Assembly: GCA_003557805.1 (NCBI GenBank)
Contig: PWNY01000174.1
Span: 1 to 6,446, forward strand
Direction of reading: 5' to 3'
Length of the DNA: 6,446 bases
DNA from: Bacteroidales bacterium
Lineage (GTDB): Bacteria; Bacteroidota; Bacteroidia; Bacteroidales; UBA7960
The position numbers and the translations under genes were made by a program. How positions within the stretch are numbered: position 1 is the first letter of the stretch; each line of letters opens with the position of its first letter. The notes beneath the pieces were generated by a model. It did not search any database and was not told the origin of the DNA. It saw nothing but the letters and a program-made list of their open reading frames with translations. This document shows, piece by piece, positions 1 through 6,175 of this stretch.

Positions 1-897
1 GCCTCTCAAGGGATAGTTGGCAGTTTCTGATGTGCCTCCATTATCGGACATGAACCACACCATAGTGTTGTTATCAATCTCCAAATCCTTTAATGCGGCC
101 AGTATTTGCCCGACACTATGGTCAATCTCTGATATCACACCGCCTGTATTTTTATCGGGATTGGGGGTTACCAGAAGAAAACTGTCGCGGGCTATCCGTG
201 GTGTGTGAATAAAAGAATGAGGCAAATACAGGAAAAATGGATTATCAGAGTTCTTTTCAATAAAAGCAATAGCTTCATCTGTAAATTGCTGGCACAACAA
301 AGACTGTTTTTTTTCTGTATTAATGGTGTCAATTACCTCATGACCTCGTAATAATGGCAACGGTGGAAAGTTAAATCTTCGAAGTTGCGGCCACATATCG
401 TTGGAATAGGGTATACCGTAATAATAATCGAAGCCATGATTCTCCGGAAGGAATTCCGGTTGATCCCCAAGGTGCCACTTGCCTATACAGGCAGTGGCAT
501 AACCTGCAGATTTAAGATGTTCGGCCAGTGTTACCTCTTCTTCATTGATTCCCAAGGTATCACCTGGCATCAAAACAACAAATTCTGAGCCCCTTCCCAG
601 CCCAACCCTTGGAGGGTAGCAACCTGTTAATAAAGCCGCTCTAGCTGGTGAGCAACGTGCGCTGGCCGCATAAAATGATGTCAATGAAGTTCCCTCTTCT
701 GCCATTTTAGAAATGTTCGGAGTTAAGTTCACTTCACACCCAAAGGGTTCAACTTCGCTATACCCAAGATCATCTATATTAATAAGGATAAAGTTGGGCC
801 TTATGTCTTTCCTGCTATTGGAATTTTCGGCACAACTGGAAAAGAAGGACAATGATGCCAATGCCAAGGGAAATGGTAAATATAATTGTAGTTTCAT
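1..897 (-). CDS. Sulfatase (S1 / arylsulfatase A-like), lipoprotein-type, partial (C-terminus off the left edge)
   Basis: Translating the minus strand from the ATG at 897 gives 299 codons with no stop up to the window edge, so only the N-terminal part is present. An in-frame TAA at 909-907 makes this the first possible start. The protein opens with a hydrophobic signal ending in FFSSC, so Cys22 is a likely lipobox cysteine and the enzyme is probably membrane-anchored. Sulfatase hallmarks appear in order: IDDLGY (D42, D43, metal ligands), CSPARAALLTG (C82, the residue expected to become formylglycine, with P84 and R86), GKWHLG (K140, H142), HGFDYYYGIPYSNDM, IHTP (H231) and SDNGG (D285, N286). 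Family knowledge: these enzymes hydrolyse sulfate esters after a maturase oxidises the cysteine. The substrate cannot be told from this part. It lies downstream of the FISUMP gene on the same strand, 181 nt away, with a hairpin between them, so it is probably transcribed separately. Confidence 0.95.
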   Translation of the reverse strand, partial: MKLQLYLPFPLALASLSFFSSCAENSNSRKDIRPNFILINIDDLGYSEVEPFGCEVNLTPNISKMAEEGTSLTSFYAASARCSPARAALLTGCYPPRVGLGRGSEFVVLMPGDTLGINEEEVTLAEHLKSAGYATACIGKWHLGDQPEFLPENHGFDYYYGIPYSNDMWPQLRRFNFPPLPLLRGHEVIDTINTEKKQSLLCQQFTDEAIAFIEKNSDNPFFLYLPHSFIHTPRIARDSFLLVTPNPDKNTGGVISEIDHSVGQILAALKDLEIDNNTMVWFMSDNGGTSETANYPLRG

Positions 898-982
898 GTT
901 TGTGATTTAAATTAAACTCAAACTGGTTATAAGAAAATAAAATTGGCACAACAAAAGAACCACTCATTAACCTTGATGAACT

Positions 983-990
983 CAAATGTA
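983..990 (-). promoter_or_regulatory. Possible Bacteroidota -7 promoter box upstream of the sulfatase gene
   Basis: Read on the minus strand this is TACATTTG, an exact match to the Bacteroidota -7 consensus TAnnTTTG. It lies about 85 nt before the sulfatase ATG, in the gap between the two leftward genes and downstream of the FISUMP hairpin. No TTTG -33 element is present at the expected spacing, so the call rests on one short motif. Confidence 0.3.
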
Positions 991-1041
991 CGGAAAACCA
1001 TTCTCTTTTTTCATTGCAAGATAAGGTTTTAAGATTCTGGT

Positions 1042-1078
1042 ATTCCCGTTCTTATCATACAAAACTAACAACGGGAAT
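1042..1078 (-). terminator. Terminator-like hairpin directly after the FISUMP gene
   Basis: A perfect 9-bp inverted repeat, ATTCCCGTT (1042-1050) and AACGGGAAT (1070-1078), encloses a 19-nt loop. In the direction of transcription the stem begins on the base right after the TGA stop (1081-1079). No uninterrupted T-tract follows on the minus strand; the downstream sequence is merely AT-rich, so this is not a textbook intrinsic terminator. It could instead protect the mRNA 3' end. Its position makes a 3'-end role for the FISUMP transcript the most likely reading. Confidence 0.5.
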
Positions 1079-1891
1079 TCACTTCGCATCCCTGATACAA
1101 CGCACAGAAAGGCCGTCATGGCTATTAGCATGCCTGCGAATCATAAAATTTTCCCAACTCCATATGTAACGAACCCATACATCGGTTGCCGATTGCTGTG
1201 AAGATGACCACCAGGCAGCTACATATCCCAAATCCTGATAAGCACCGTCATGGGTGCGAAAACCCCCGGCATATGCGGTAAAGCCAAACTCATCCCTTCC
1301 GAAATAGTCTATATTTTCATTCCAGCGCGGATGCGCATTTGTGTCGTGTGTTCCACCCCAGGGATGACCAACCTGCCGTGCAGCTTTCAGGGCATCGCCC
1401 ACTCCTTCAAAACCGGCCCGCATTTTGTCGTCTACAAAGTCACTTAAGTCACTCCATTCACCGCACTCCGGGATCCGCCATCCTTCAGGGCATAGGCCTC
1501 TGGGGTCTCTTGCAGCCTGCCAGTTATATAGCAAACCGTACGCATTGACCATTTCATTATCGGAACTGATACCTTCCACCTCCTGGCAGGGATAAATGGT
1601 GTAGGCCCCTCCAGAGGAAGATGCCCAGTTTTCTGCATTCAACCCGGTTGTGATTGGAGTGCCGTCACGGTATCGTGTGGTACGAAGGTTTTCTGCCATC
1701 CAAAAATGCTCCCAGAGTTTAACCGTTTTATACTCGTTGCCATCAATATCGGTAACTGTTCCGGGTTTTAGCTCTCCATTTTTATTATTTCCATCACCAT
1801 CAAAGAGTTCACAACCTGTAAAAAACAGGATAGAGAGCCCCCCTGCCCACAGGAGGGCCCTCCAGGTAAAGTTTTGCTTTTCCATGCGCAT
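1079..1891 (-). CDS. FISUMP-domain (Fibrobacter succinogenes major paralogous domain) lipoprotein
   Basis: This is a complete 270-residue protein. The N-terminus has basic and hydrophobic segments ending in FFTGC, so Cys27 is a probable lipobox cysteine; it is followed by an acidic stretch (ELFDGDG), which suits a lipoprotein. Residues about 45-268 match the FISUMP pattern: TVTDIDGNEYKTVK, WMAENLRTTRYRDGTPI (64-80), AYGLLYNWQAA, LCPEGWRIP (133-141), an EFGFTAYAGGFR segment (201-212), WWSSSQ (227-232) and the closing GLSVRCIRD (260-268). FISUMP proteins are abundant in Bacteroidota and Fibrobacteres and are thought to be exported or surface proteins; no enzymatic activity is established, and a binding or adhesin-like role is only inference. 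A second in-frame ATG two codons in (1885) could be the true start, since it directly precedes the basic EKQ segment. A weak -7-like TAAATTTA on the minus strand lies at 1915-1908, with TTTG 15 nt further upstream, closer than usual. Confidence 0.93.
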   Translation of the reverse strand: MRMEKQNFTWRALLWAGGLSILFFTGCELFDGDGNNKNGELKPGTVTDIDGNEYKTVKLWEHFWMAENLRTTRYRDGTPITTGLNAENWASSSGGAYTIYPCQEVEGISSDNEMVNAYGLLYNWQAARDPRGLCPEGWRIPECGEWSDLSDFVDDKMRAGFEGVGDALKAARQVGHPWGGTHDTNAHPRWNENIDYFGRDEFGFTAYAGGFRTHDGAYQDLGYVAAWWSSSQQSATDVWVRYIWSWENFMIRRHANSHDGLSVRCIRDAK

Positions 1892-1979
1892 AAAGATTTG
1901 GATATCATAAATTTAGTAAATAATTAATCACAAACGATTCTTTATTTCCCACAGGGTAAAAAAGTTTATTTATTGCTGG

Positions 1980-2054
1980 AAAAACAGGATGAAAAATTTG
2001 TCTCTAATGCTATATTGTGTCATATGTACTTTTTAAAAGAGACAATCTGTTTTT
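1980..2054. repeat. Two-part nested inverted repeat (possible structured RNA leader or bidirectional terminator)
   Basis: The outer arms AAAAACAG (1980-1987) and CTGTTTTT (2047-2054) pair perfectly, and the inner arms TTGTCTCT (1998-2005) and AGAGACAA (2038-2045) also pair perfectly. Ten unpaired bases lie between the arms on the left, one on the right, and the central loop is 32 nt. The right outer arm ends in a T-run, as an intrinsic terminator would on the plus strand, but no rightward gene lies upstream. On the minus strand it sits about 90-160 nt ahead of the FISUMP start and could belong to its leader. Function is unknown; chance pairing in AT-rich DNA cannot be excluded. Confidence 0.4.
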
Positions 2055-2180
2055 TGATTGTACAATACAGTTTGTTAATACCCCACTCTATGCTCATAAA
2101 CCCTATCAGGATAGAGGTATAATACACTGAATAACAGGAGCATAATATTTTGTTAATAAAAAAATGATTCCCGTTGATTA

Positions 2181-2206
2181 TCTTAGCTGCAAATTTGCAA
2201 TTAAGA
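2181..2206. promoter_or_regulatory. Imperfect 26-nt palindrome, candidate operator upstream of the receptor gene
   Basis: The half-sites are TCTTAgcTGCAAA (2181-2193) and TTTGCAatTAAGA (2194-2206). Eleven of 13 positions are complementary, with a perfect 12-nt core TGCAAATTTGCA (2188-2199). The axis lies about 110 nt before the receptor ATG, a plausible place for a dimeric transcription factor site in a divergent promoter region. The regulator is not identifiable from the window, and only one copy was noticed. Confidence 0.4.
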
Positions 2207-2302
2207 CAGATGTCGATGCTGGTGCACAGGGGCTTAACATGGTTGTATTTGTGCTCATTTTGCAAGTTTTTAGAACAGTTCAATGATTAATTCTTTATCC
2301 CT

Positions 2303-4669
2303 ATGCCAGGACCGGTAAGGCAAATTTTCCTGCCCATAATATTTGGGCTTTTCAGTTACTGCGCCATGGCCCAGGAGCTGGCACAGACATTCAGGGGCCA
2401 GGTGATAGATGCCTATACGGAATTGCCCCTGCCGGGTGCAACAGTGATAATCTCTGGAACAGATCCCTTATTGGGTACTTCAACTGATGCTGACGGTTTT
2501 TTTCGTTTCGACAAGCTCCCTTTGGGCCGGTTTGATATAAGGGTGAGCATGATGGGCTATAAAACCAATTCGATCAGTAATCTATTGCTGAGTTCGGGCC
2601 GCGAGCTTGTTCTTACTGTGAGGCTTGAGGAACAAGTCTACATGCTCAGAGATGTTGAGGTACGTCCTGAGCTCAGGAAAGACCAACCCATTAACGAGAT
2701 GGCAGCGGTCAGCGCCAGGTCCTTCACTATCGATGAAACAGAACGTTATGCCGGGAGCCTGGGGGATCCTTCAAGGATGGCTGCCAATTTTGCCGGAGTC
2801 TCTTCTGCCTCGGATCAGAGAAACGACATAATAATCAGGGGGAACTCACCCCTGGGCCTGCTTTGGCGACTAGAGGGGGTGGAGGTACCAAACCCAAACC
2901 ACTTCGGTTCAATCGGGTCAACCGGTGGTCCTGTGAGCATGATCAACAACAACCAGCTTGACAACTCAGACTTCTATACTGGGGCGTTCCCTGCCGAATA
3001 TGGAAATGCCCTTGCAGGCGCTTTTGACCTGAGAATGCGCAATGGCAATAATGAGAAGCAGGAGTTTATGGGGCAGGTTGGCTTCAACGGTTTCGAGCTG
3101 GGTGCAGAGGGGCCCTTCTCATCGAAAAACAGGGCATCATACATGATAAATGCCCGTTACAGCACTCTGGAGGTATTGCAGGCTGCCGGGATGAGCTTCG
3201 GTACAGGTGCAGCTGTTCCTAAATACAAGGATGTCTCTTTCAAGCTTAACTTCCCCCGGGAGCGGGGGCGTATTTCCCTATTTGGTGTTGGTGGCGATAA
3301 CAGCATTGCAATGCTTGACAGCAAAGGAGATGATGCCCAGTACGGTTTTGCCGGCAATGACATCTACTTCAAGAACAGAATGGGAGTTGCCGGTATAAAC
3401 CACATACACTATCTGGACAGTGACACCAGGCTTGTCCAGTCCCTGGCCGTATCCTATATAAGCAGCATGGTTGATATCTATGATCTGGGCAGTGGGTTGG
3501 ATAGAAAAAGCATTGAAGAAAACCTGGGAGAAACCAGATACAGTATTTCATCGAAAATCGCACGCCGTTTCAGCTCCAGAAACTATCTCAATGCAGGAGT
3601 GATTTTGGATTATTTTGATATCAACTACCGGGGTCAGGAGTACCGTGAAGAAATGGAAGACTACTGGTTTTACATAAACACAAAAGGGGGTATGGGCATG
3701 GCCCGGGCCTTTACAGAGTGGCAGCACAGGTTCTCTGACAAGCTGACAATGAACACCGGCATTCACAGTTCTTACCTTTTCTTTAACGACACATATGGTA
3801 TTGAACCTCGTATGGGTATAAAATGGACGTTCCGGCCCGGACAATCGGTTAATTTTGGTGCCGGTATGCACAGCCAGATGCAGATGAAAGGCCTTTACTT
3901 CTCAAATGTACTTGTGGACACACTCTCCATGACCTATGAGCGGACCAACGAAGATCTTGATTTTTCCAGGAGCCTGCACCTGGTTACCGGGTATGACCGC
4001 TTGCTGGGCGAGGGACATCGTCTTAAGGCGGAAGTTTACTATCAGTACCTGTACAATATTCCCGTTACCCCAAAAAGACCCGAGTTTTCCGCTTTAAGCC
4101 AGGGGGGTGCATTTAACTACTGGGTGTTCAGCAATATGGAAAATACAGGCAGGGGTGCCAACAAGGGAATAGAGCTTACGCTGGAGAAATTCCTGCAAAA
4201 AGGGTTTTATTACCTGGTAACCGCCTCCGTGTTTGATGCGGCATACAGAGGTTATGATGGTGTATGGCGTAACTCCGCATTCAACAACAACTATATCTTC
4301 AATGCCCTGGCCGGATATGAATGGGTCGTCGGATCCCGCTCATTGCTCTCTGTTGACCTGAAAACAGTGTATGCCGGGGGAAACCGTTACCTGGAAATTG
4401 ATTATGAAGAATCTAGCCGGTACAATGAGGTAAGGTACAGATGGGATACGGCATACGATAAAAGATATCCTGATTATTTCAGGTTAAACGGACGCATTAC
4501 ATTCAGACTCAACGGGCAAAACATAAATCAGGAGTGGGCTGTCGACCTTCAGAACATAACAAACCGCAGCAACGTTTTTGCCGAGAACTGGAACAGGGCG
4601 AGGCAGGAGATAACAACATCCTATCAAATGGGCTTCCTTCCCATGATGACATACAGAATATACTTTTAG
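2303..4669 (+). CDS. TonB-dependent outer-membrane receptor with N-terminal carboxypeptidase-regulatory-like domain
   Basis: This is a complete 788-residue protein. An in-frame TAA at 2288-2290 lies five codons upstream, so the ATG at 2303 is the first usable start. Residues 1-23 form a signal peptide with probable cleavage after AMA (21-23). Residues about 29-110 form a CarboxypepD_reg-like beta-sandwich (FRGQVIDAYTELPLPGATV, GTSTDADGFFRFDKLPLGRFDIRV in two blocks, then MMGYK). Residues about 130-247 are the plug, with IIIRGNSP (176-183), LEGVEVPNPNHFG (190-202) and PAEYGNALAGAFDLRMR (230-246). The rest is beta-barrel with alternating aromatic strands, ending in MTYRIYF with a terminal Phe, as expected for outer-membrane insertion. 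It should import a ligand using energy passed through TonB-ExbBD. No SusD-like gene follows, so it may be a solitary transporter; the substrate is unknown. No clear TonB box was found. Confidence 0.95.
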   Translation: MPGPVRQIFLPIIFGLFSYCAMAQELAQTFRGQVIDAYTELPLPGATVIISGTDPLLGTSTDADGFFRFDKLPLGRFDIRVSMMGYKTNSISNLLLSSGRELVLTVRLEEQVYMLRDVEVRPELRKDQPINEMAAVSARSFTIDETERYAGSLGDPSRMAANFAGVSSASDQRNDIIIRGNSPLGLLWRLEGVEVPNPNHFGSIGSTGGPVSMINNNQLDNSDFYTGAFPAEYGNALAGAFDLRMRNGNNEKQEFMGQVGFNGFELGAEGPFSSKNRASYMINARYSTLEVLQAAGMSFGTGAAVPKYKDVSFKLNFPRERGRISLFGVGGDNSIAMLDSKGDDAQYGFAGNDIYFKNRMGVAGINHIHYLDSDTRLVQSLAVSYISSMVDIYDLGSGLDRKSIEENLGETRYSISSKIARRFSSRNYLNAGVILDYFDINYRGQEYREEMEDYWFYINTKGGMGMARAFTEWQHRFSDKLTMNTGIHSSYLFFNDTYGIEPRMGIKWTFRPGQSVNFGAGMHSQMQMKGLYFSNVLVDTLSMTYERTNEDLDFSRSLHLVTGYDRLLGEGHRLKAEVYYQYLYNIPVTPKRPEFSALSQGGAFNYWVFSNMENTGRGANKGIELTLEKFLQKGFYYLVTASVFDAAYRGYDGVWRNSAFNNNYIFNALAGYEWVVGSRSLLSVDLKTVYAGGNRYLEIDYEESSRYNEVRYRWDTAYDKRYPDYFRLNGRITFRLNGQNINQEWAVDLQNITNRSNVFAENWNRARQEITTSYQMGFLPMMTYRIYF

Positions 4670-4695
4670 ACAACTCTTTCATGTTTTTCATGCTG

Positions 4696-4733
4696 TTTGC
4701 CCCGGGAAAGAAAAAGCTCTTTTAGTGGGCAAA
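4696..4733 (+). terminator. Nested hairpin after the receptor gene, weak terminator candidate
   Basis: The outer arms TTTGCCC (4696-4702) and GGGCAAA (4727-4733) enclose a second stem, AAAGA (4707-4711) with TCTTT (4718-4722), around a 6-nt loop. It starts 27 nt after the receptor stop codon. A T8 tract (4753-4760) follows only about 20 nt later, so classical termination is uncertain. The hairpin could end the receptor transcript, attenuate read-through into the OmpA-family gene, or stabilise the mRNA end. Confidence 0.35.
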
Positions 4734-4839
4734 TAGTATTGACTGACATTTGTTTTTTTTCGTAATATTACATTATGCTTTTCCGGACAAACCCGGCATC
4801 CTTTTAGTATTCACTTTTTTTATTGAAACCATTCGAATT

Positions 4840-6102
4840 ATGAAACATCCAGTGTTCTCATGGTGGATAATATGTGTGGTATACATATTCCTGCCGTTAT
4901 GCATTAATGCACAGATCAACCCTGACCGCCTTCTCAGGAATGCAAGGAACAGGGCAGAGCGAAATGTTGAGCAGCGGGCTGAAGAACGAGTTGACCAGGC
5001 AATTGACAAAGCGCTGGACGATCTTCAGCAGGACAGTGAAGGCAATGATGAGTTCAGTGAAGAGGACCCTCTGCCTGTTCAGGAAAATGAAAATGGAGAG
5101 CCTGCCACAGTAATGGATATTGAAGAGAGTGGCCCGGAGCTTATTTGGTCAGCCTTTGACTTTGTTCCCGGGGATGTGATAATTTTTGAGGATCTGTTGG
5201 AGGGAGAGCGTAACGGGGAGTTCCCAAGCAAGTGGGACCTTGTGGCCGGAACCGTTGAGAATGCAAACTTCGGAGGCGAGAATGTGATATTTTTTCGAAG
5301 GGTCACCAGCCGGCAGGGTATTGTTCCGCTTATTAAAGATGACCCATCAGACTACCTGCCTGACGCCTTCACCATTGAGTTTGATGCCTATTTTGAAGCC
5401 GGGGTACACAACCAGACATATAATGTGAACTTCTATGACATGAAGAACCACAGGCGGACAATGCCGGAGCTCCGGCTTTATATCAACAAAGCGGTCTATG
5501 ACAGAAGTGAAGGACACTATCCGGGCGTAAGAAGGACGCATATTGACGATGAGGCCAAATGGAGAAGGGTGTCAATATCTTTCAATGAGCGCTCACTTAA
5601 GGTGTACCTTGATGAGACCCGCCTGATAAACATACCCAATATAACCGACAACCCCACAGGTTTTACAATAAGGGGCAACAACCCTCAGGGCAACCTGCAG
5701 TCGTTTATAAAAAACATTCGTATTGCGAAAGGTGCCGTGCCACTTTATGACAGATACCTGTCAGACGGCAGGATCATCGCAAACGGGATACGGTTTGATG
5801 TAAACAAGTCGACTATCAGGCCTGAAAGCATGGGTGTGATCAATGAGATCGTAAAGCTGATGAATGATCATCCTGATTTAAGGTTCAACATTGAAGGGCA
5901 TACCGACAGTGACGGTAATCCTGAAAACAACCAGCTGCTGTCAGAGCAAAGGGCCGAGGCCGTGATGAAACAGATGGTGGCCATGGGAATCTCATCCAGC
6001 CGTCTAACATTCACCGGGCATGGACAAAACAGGCCGCTGGCACCAAACGACACACAGGAGGGCAAGGCACAAAACCGCAGGGTGGAGTTTGTCAAACTTT
6101 AG
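4840..6102 (+). CDS. OmpA-family protein with coiled coil, jelly-roll-like middle domain and C-terminal peptidoglycan-binding domain
   Basis: I place the start at 4840, giving 420 residues, because a typical signal peptide begins there (MKHPVF, then a hydrophobic core, likely cleavage near INAQ at 22-25). The frame is open further upstream to an ATG at 4750, but that extension adds an unlikely second hydrophobic stretch encoded partly by a T-tract. Residues about 29-65 are Arg/Glu-rich and heptad-like (probable coiled coil), followed by an acidic linker (66-98). Residues about 104-298 resemble a LamG/concanavalin-type beta-sandwich (FTIEFDAYF 177-185, WRRVSISF 241-248, LKVYLDETRLINIP 253-266). 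Residues about 315-420 form an OmpA C-terminal domain: IRFDVNKSTIRPES, IEGHTDSDG with D356, LLSEQRAEAV with R371, FTGHGQNRP and NRRVEFV. D356 and R371 have the 15-residue spacing of the diaminopimelate-binding pair of E. coli OmpA. It probably tethers the outer membrane or a periplasmic complex to peptidoglycan; the ligand of the middle domain is unknown. Confidence 0.92.
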   Translation: MKHPVFSWWIICVVYIFLPLCINAQINPDRLLRNARNRAERNVEQRAEERVDQAIDKALDDLQQDSEGNDEFSEEDPLPVQENENGEPATVMDIEESGPELIWSAFDFVPGDVIIFEDLLEGERNGEFPSKWDLVAGTVENANFGGENVIFFRRVTSRQGIVPLIKDDPSDYLPDAFTIEFDAYFEAGVHNQTYNVNFYDMKNHRRTMPELRLYINKAVYDRSEGHYPGVRRTHIDDEAKWRRVSISFNERSLKVYLDETRLINIPNITDNPTGFTIRGNNPQGNLQSFIKNIRIAKGAVPLYDRYLSDGRIIANGIRFDVNKSTIRPESMGVINEIVKLMNDHPDLRFNIEGHTDSDGNPENNQLLSEQRAEAVMKQMVAMGISSSRLTFTGHGQNRPLAPNDTQEGKAQNRRVEFVKL

Positions 6103-6134
6103 ATTCGTTATAAACAGGAATTTCGTAACTTGAC

Positions 6135-6148
6135 CCATACCGGTATGG
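6135..6148. promoter_or_regulatory. Perfect 14-nt palindrome between the OmpA-family gene and the last gene
   Basis: CCATACCGGTATGG is fully self-complementary. It lies 32 nt after the OmpA-family stop and 27 nt before the next ATG. With no loop it is poor as a hairpin terminator and more like a dimer-binding operator overlapping a promoter or leader. No copy was noticed elsewhere in the window. One short palindrome is weak evidence for regulation. Confidence 0.35.
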
Positions 6149-6175
6149 TTATTAACACCAAAACAATGGTCGCTT

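Larger units (their letters stand above)
1892..2302. other. AT-rich divergent intergenic region without a convincing gene
   Basis: These 411 nt separate the leftward FISUMP gene from the rightward receptor gene and must hold both promoters. The composition is clearly more AT-rich than the flanking genes. I see two inverted-repeat structures (1980-2054 and 2181-2206, listed separately). On the plus strand no exact TAnnTTTG box lies upstream of the receptor gene; the nearest is TCATTTTG at 2255-2262, with one mismatch and no properly spaced TTTG. Short ORFs on both strands here (minus 2283-2020, plus 2164-2286) lack recognisable domains and look like chance openings in AT-rich DNA. No tRNA, insertion sequence or CRISPR-like repeat is visible. 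Confidence 0.75.

Noticed and set aside
17..910. Plus-strand ORFs across the left end
   Set aside because: All lie opposite the sulfatase frame, which shows a continuous set of diagnostic motifs over 299 codons.
2020..2283. 87-residue minus-strand ORF in the divergent gap
   Set aside because: It is Cys-, Ile-, Asn- and Lys-rich as expected from translated AT-rich DNA, has no recognisable domain or clear signal peptide, and runs through the inverted repeats.
2164..2286. 40-residue plus-strand ORF ending 16 nt before the receptor ATG, a possible leader peptide
   Set aside because: It has a hydrophobic C-terminal half but no ribosome-binding signal, no run of regulatory codons and no domain; it overlaps the palindrome, and nothing beyond position supports translation.
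3548..3871. 107-residue minus-strand ORF inside the receptor gene
   Set aside because: It lies wholly antisense to the receptor coding sequence and has no recognisable features; it is a shadow frame.
1..4669. A polysaccharide-utilisation locus spanning the sulfatase and receptor
   Set aside because: No SusD-like protein, glycoside hydrolase or regulator is present and the two genes are divergent; the evidence is only proximity.
4750..4839. Upstream extension of the OmpA-family reading frame to the ATG at 4750
   Set aside because: The extension is encoded partly by a T-tract and would put a second hydrophobic stretch ahead of a good signal peptide that begins at 4840.
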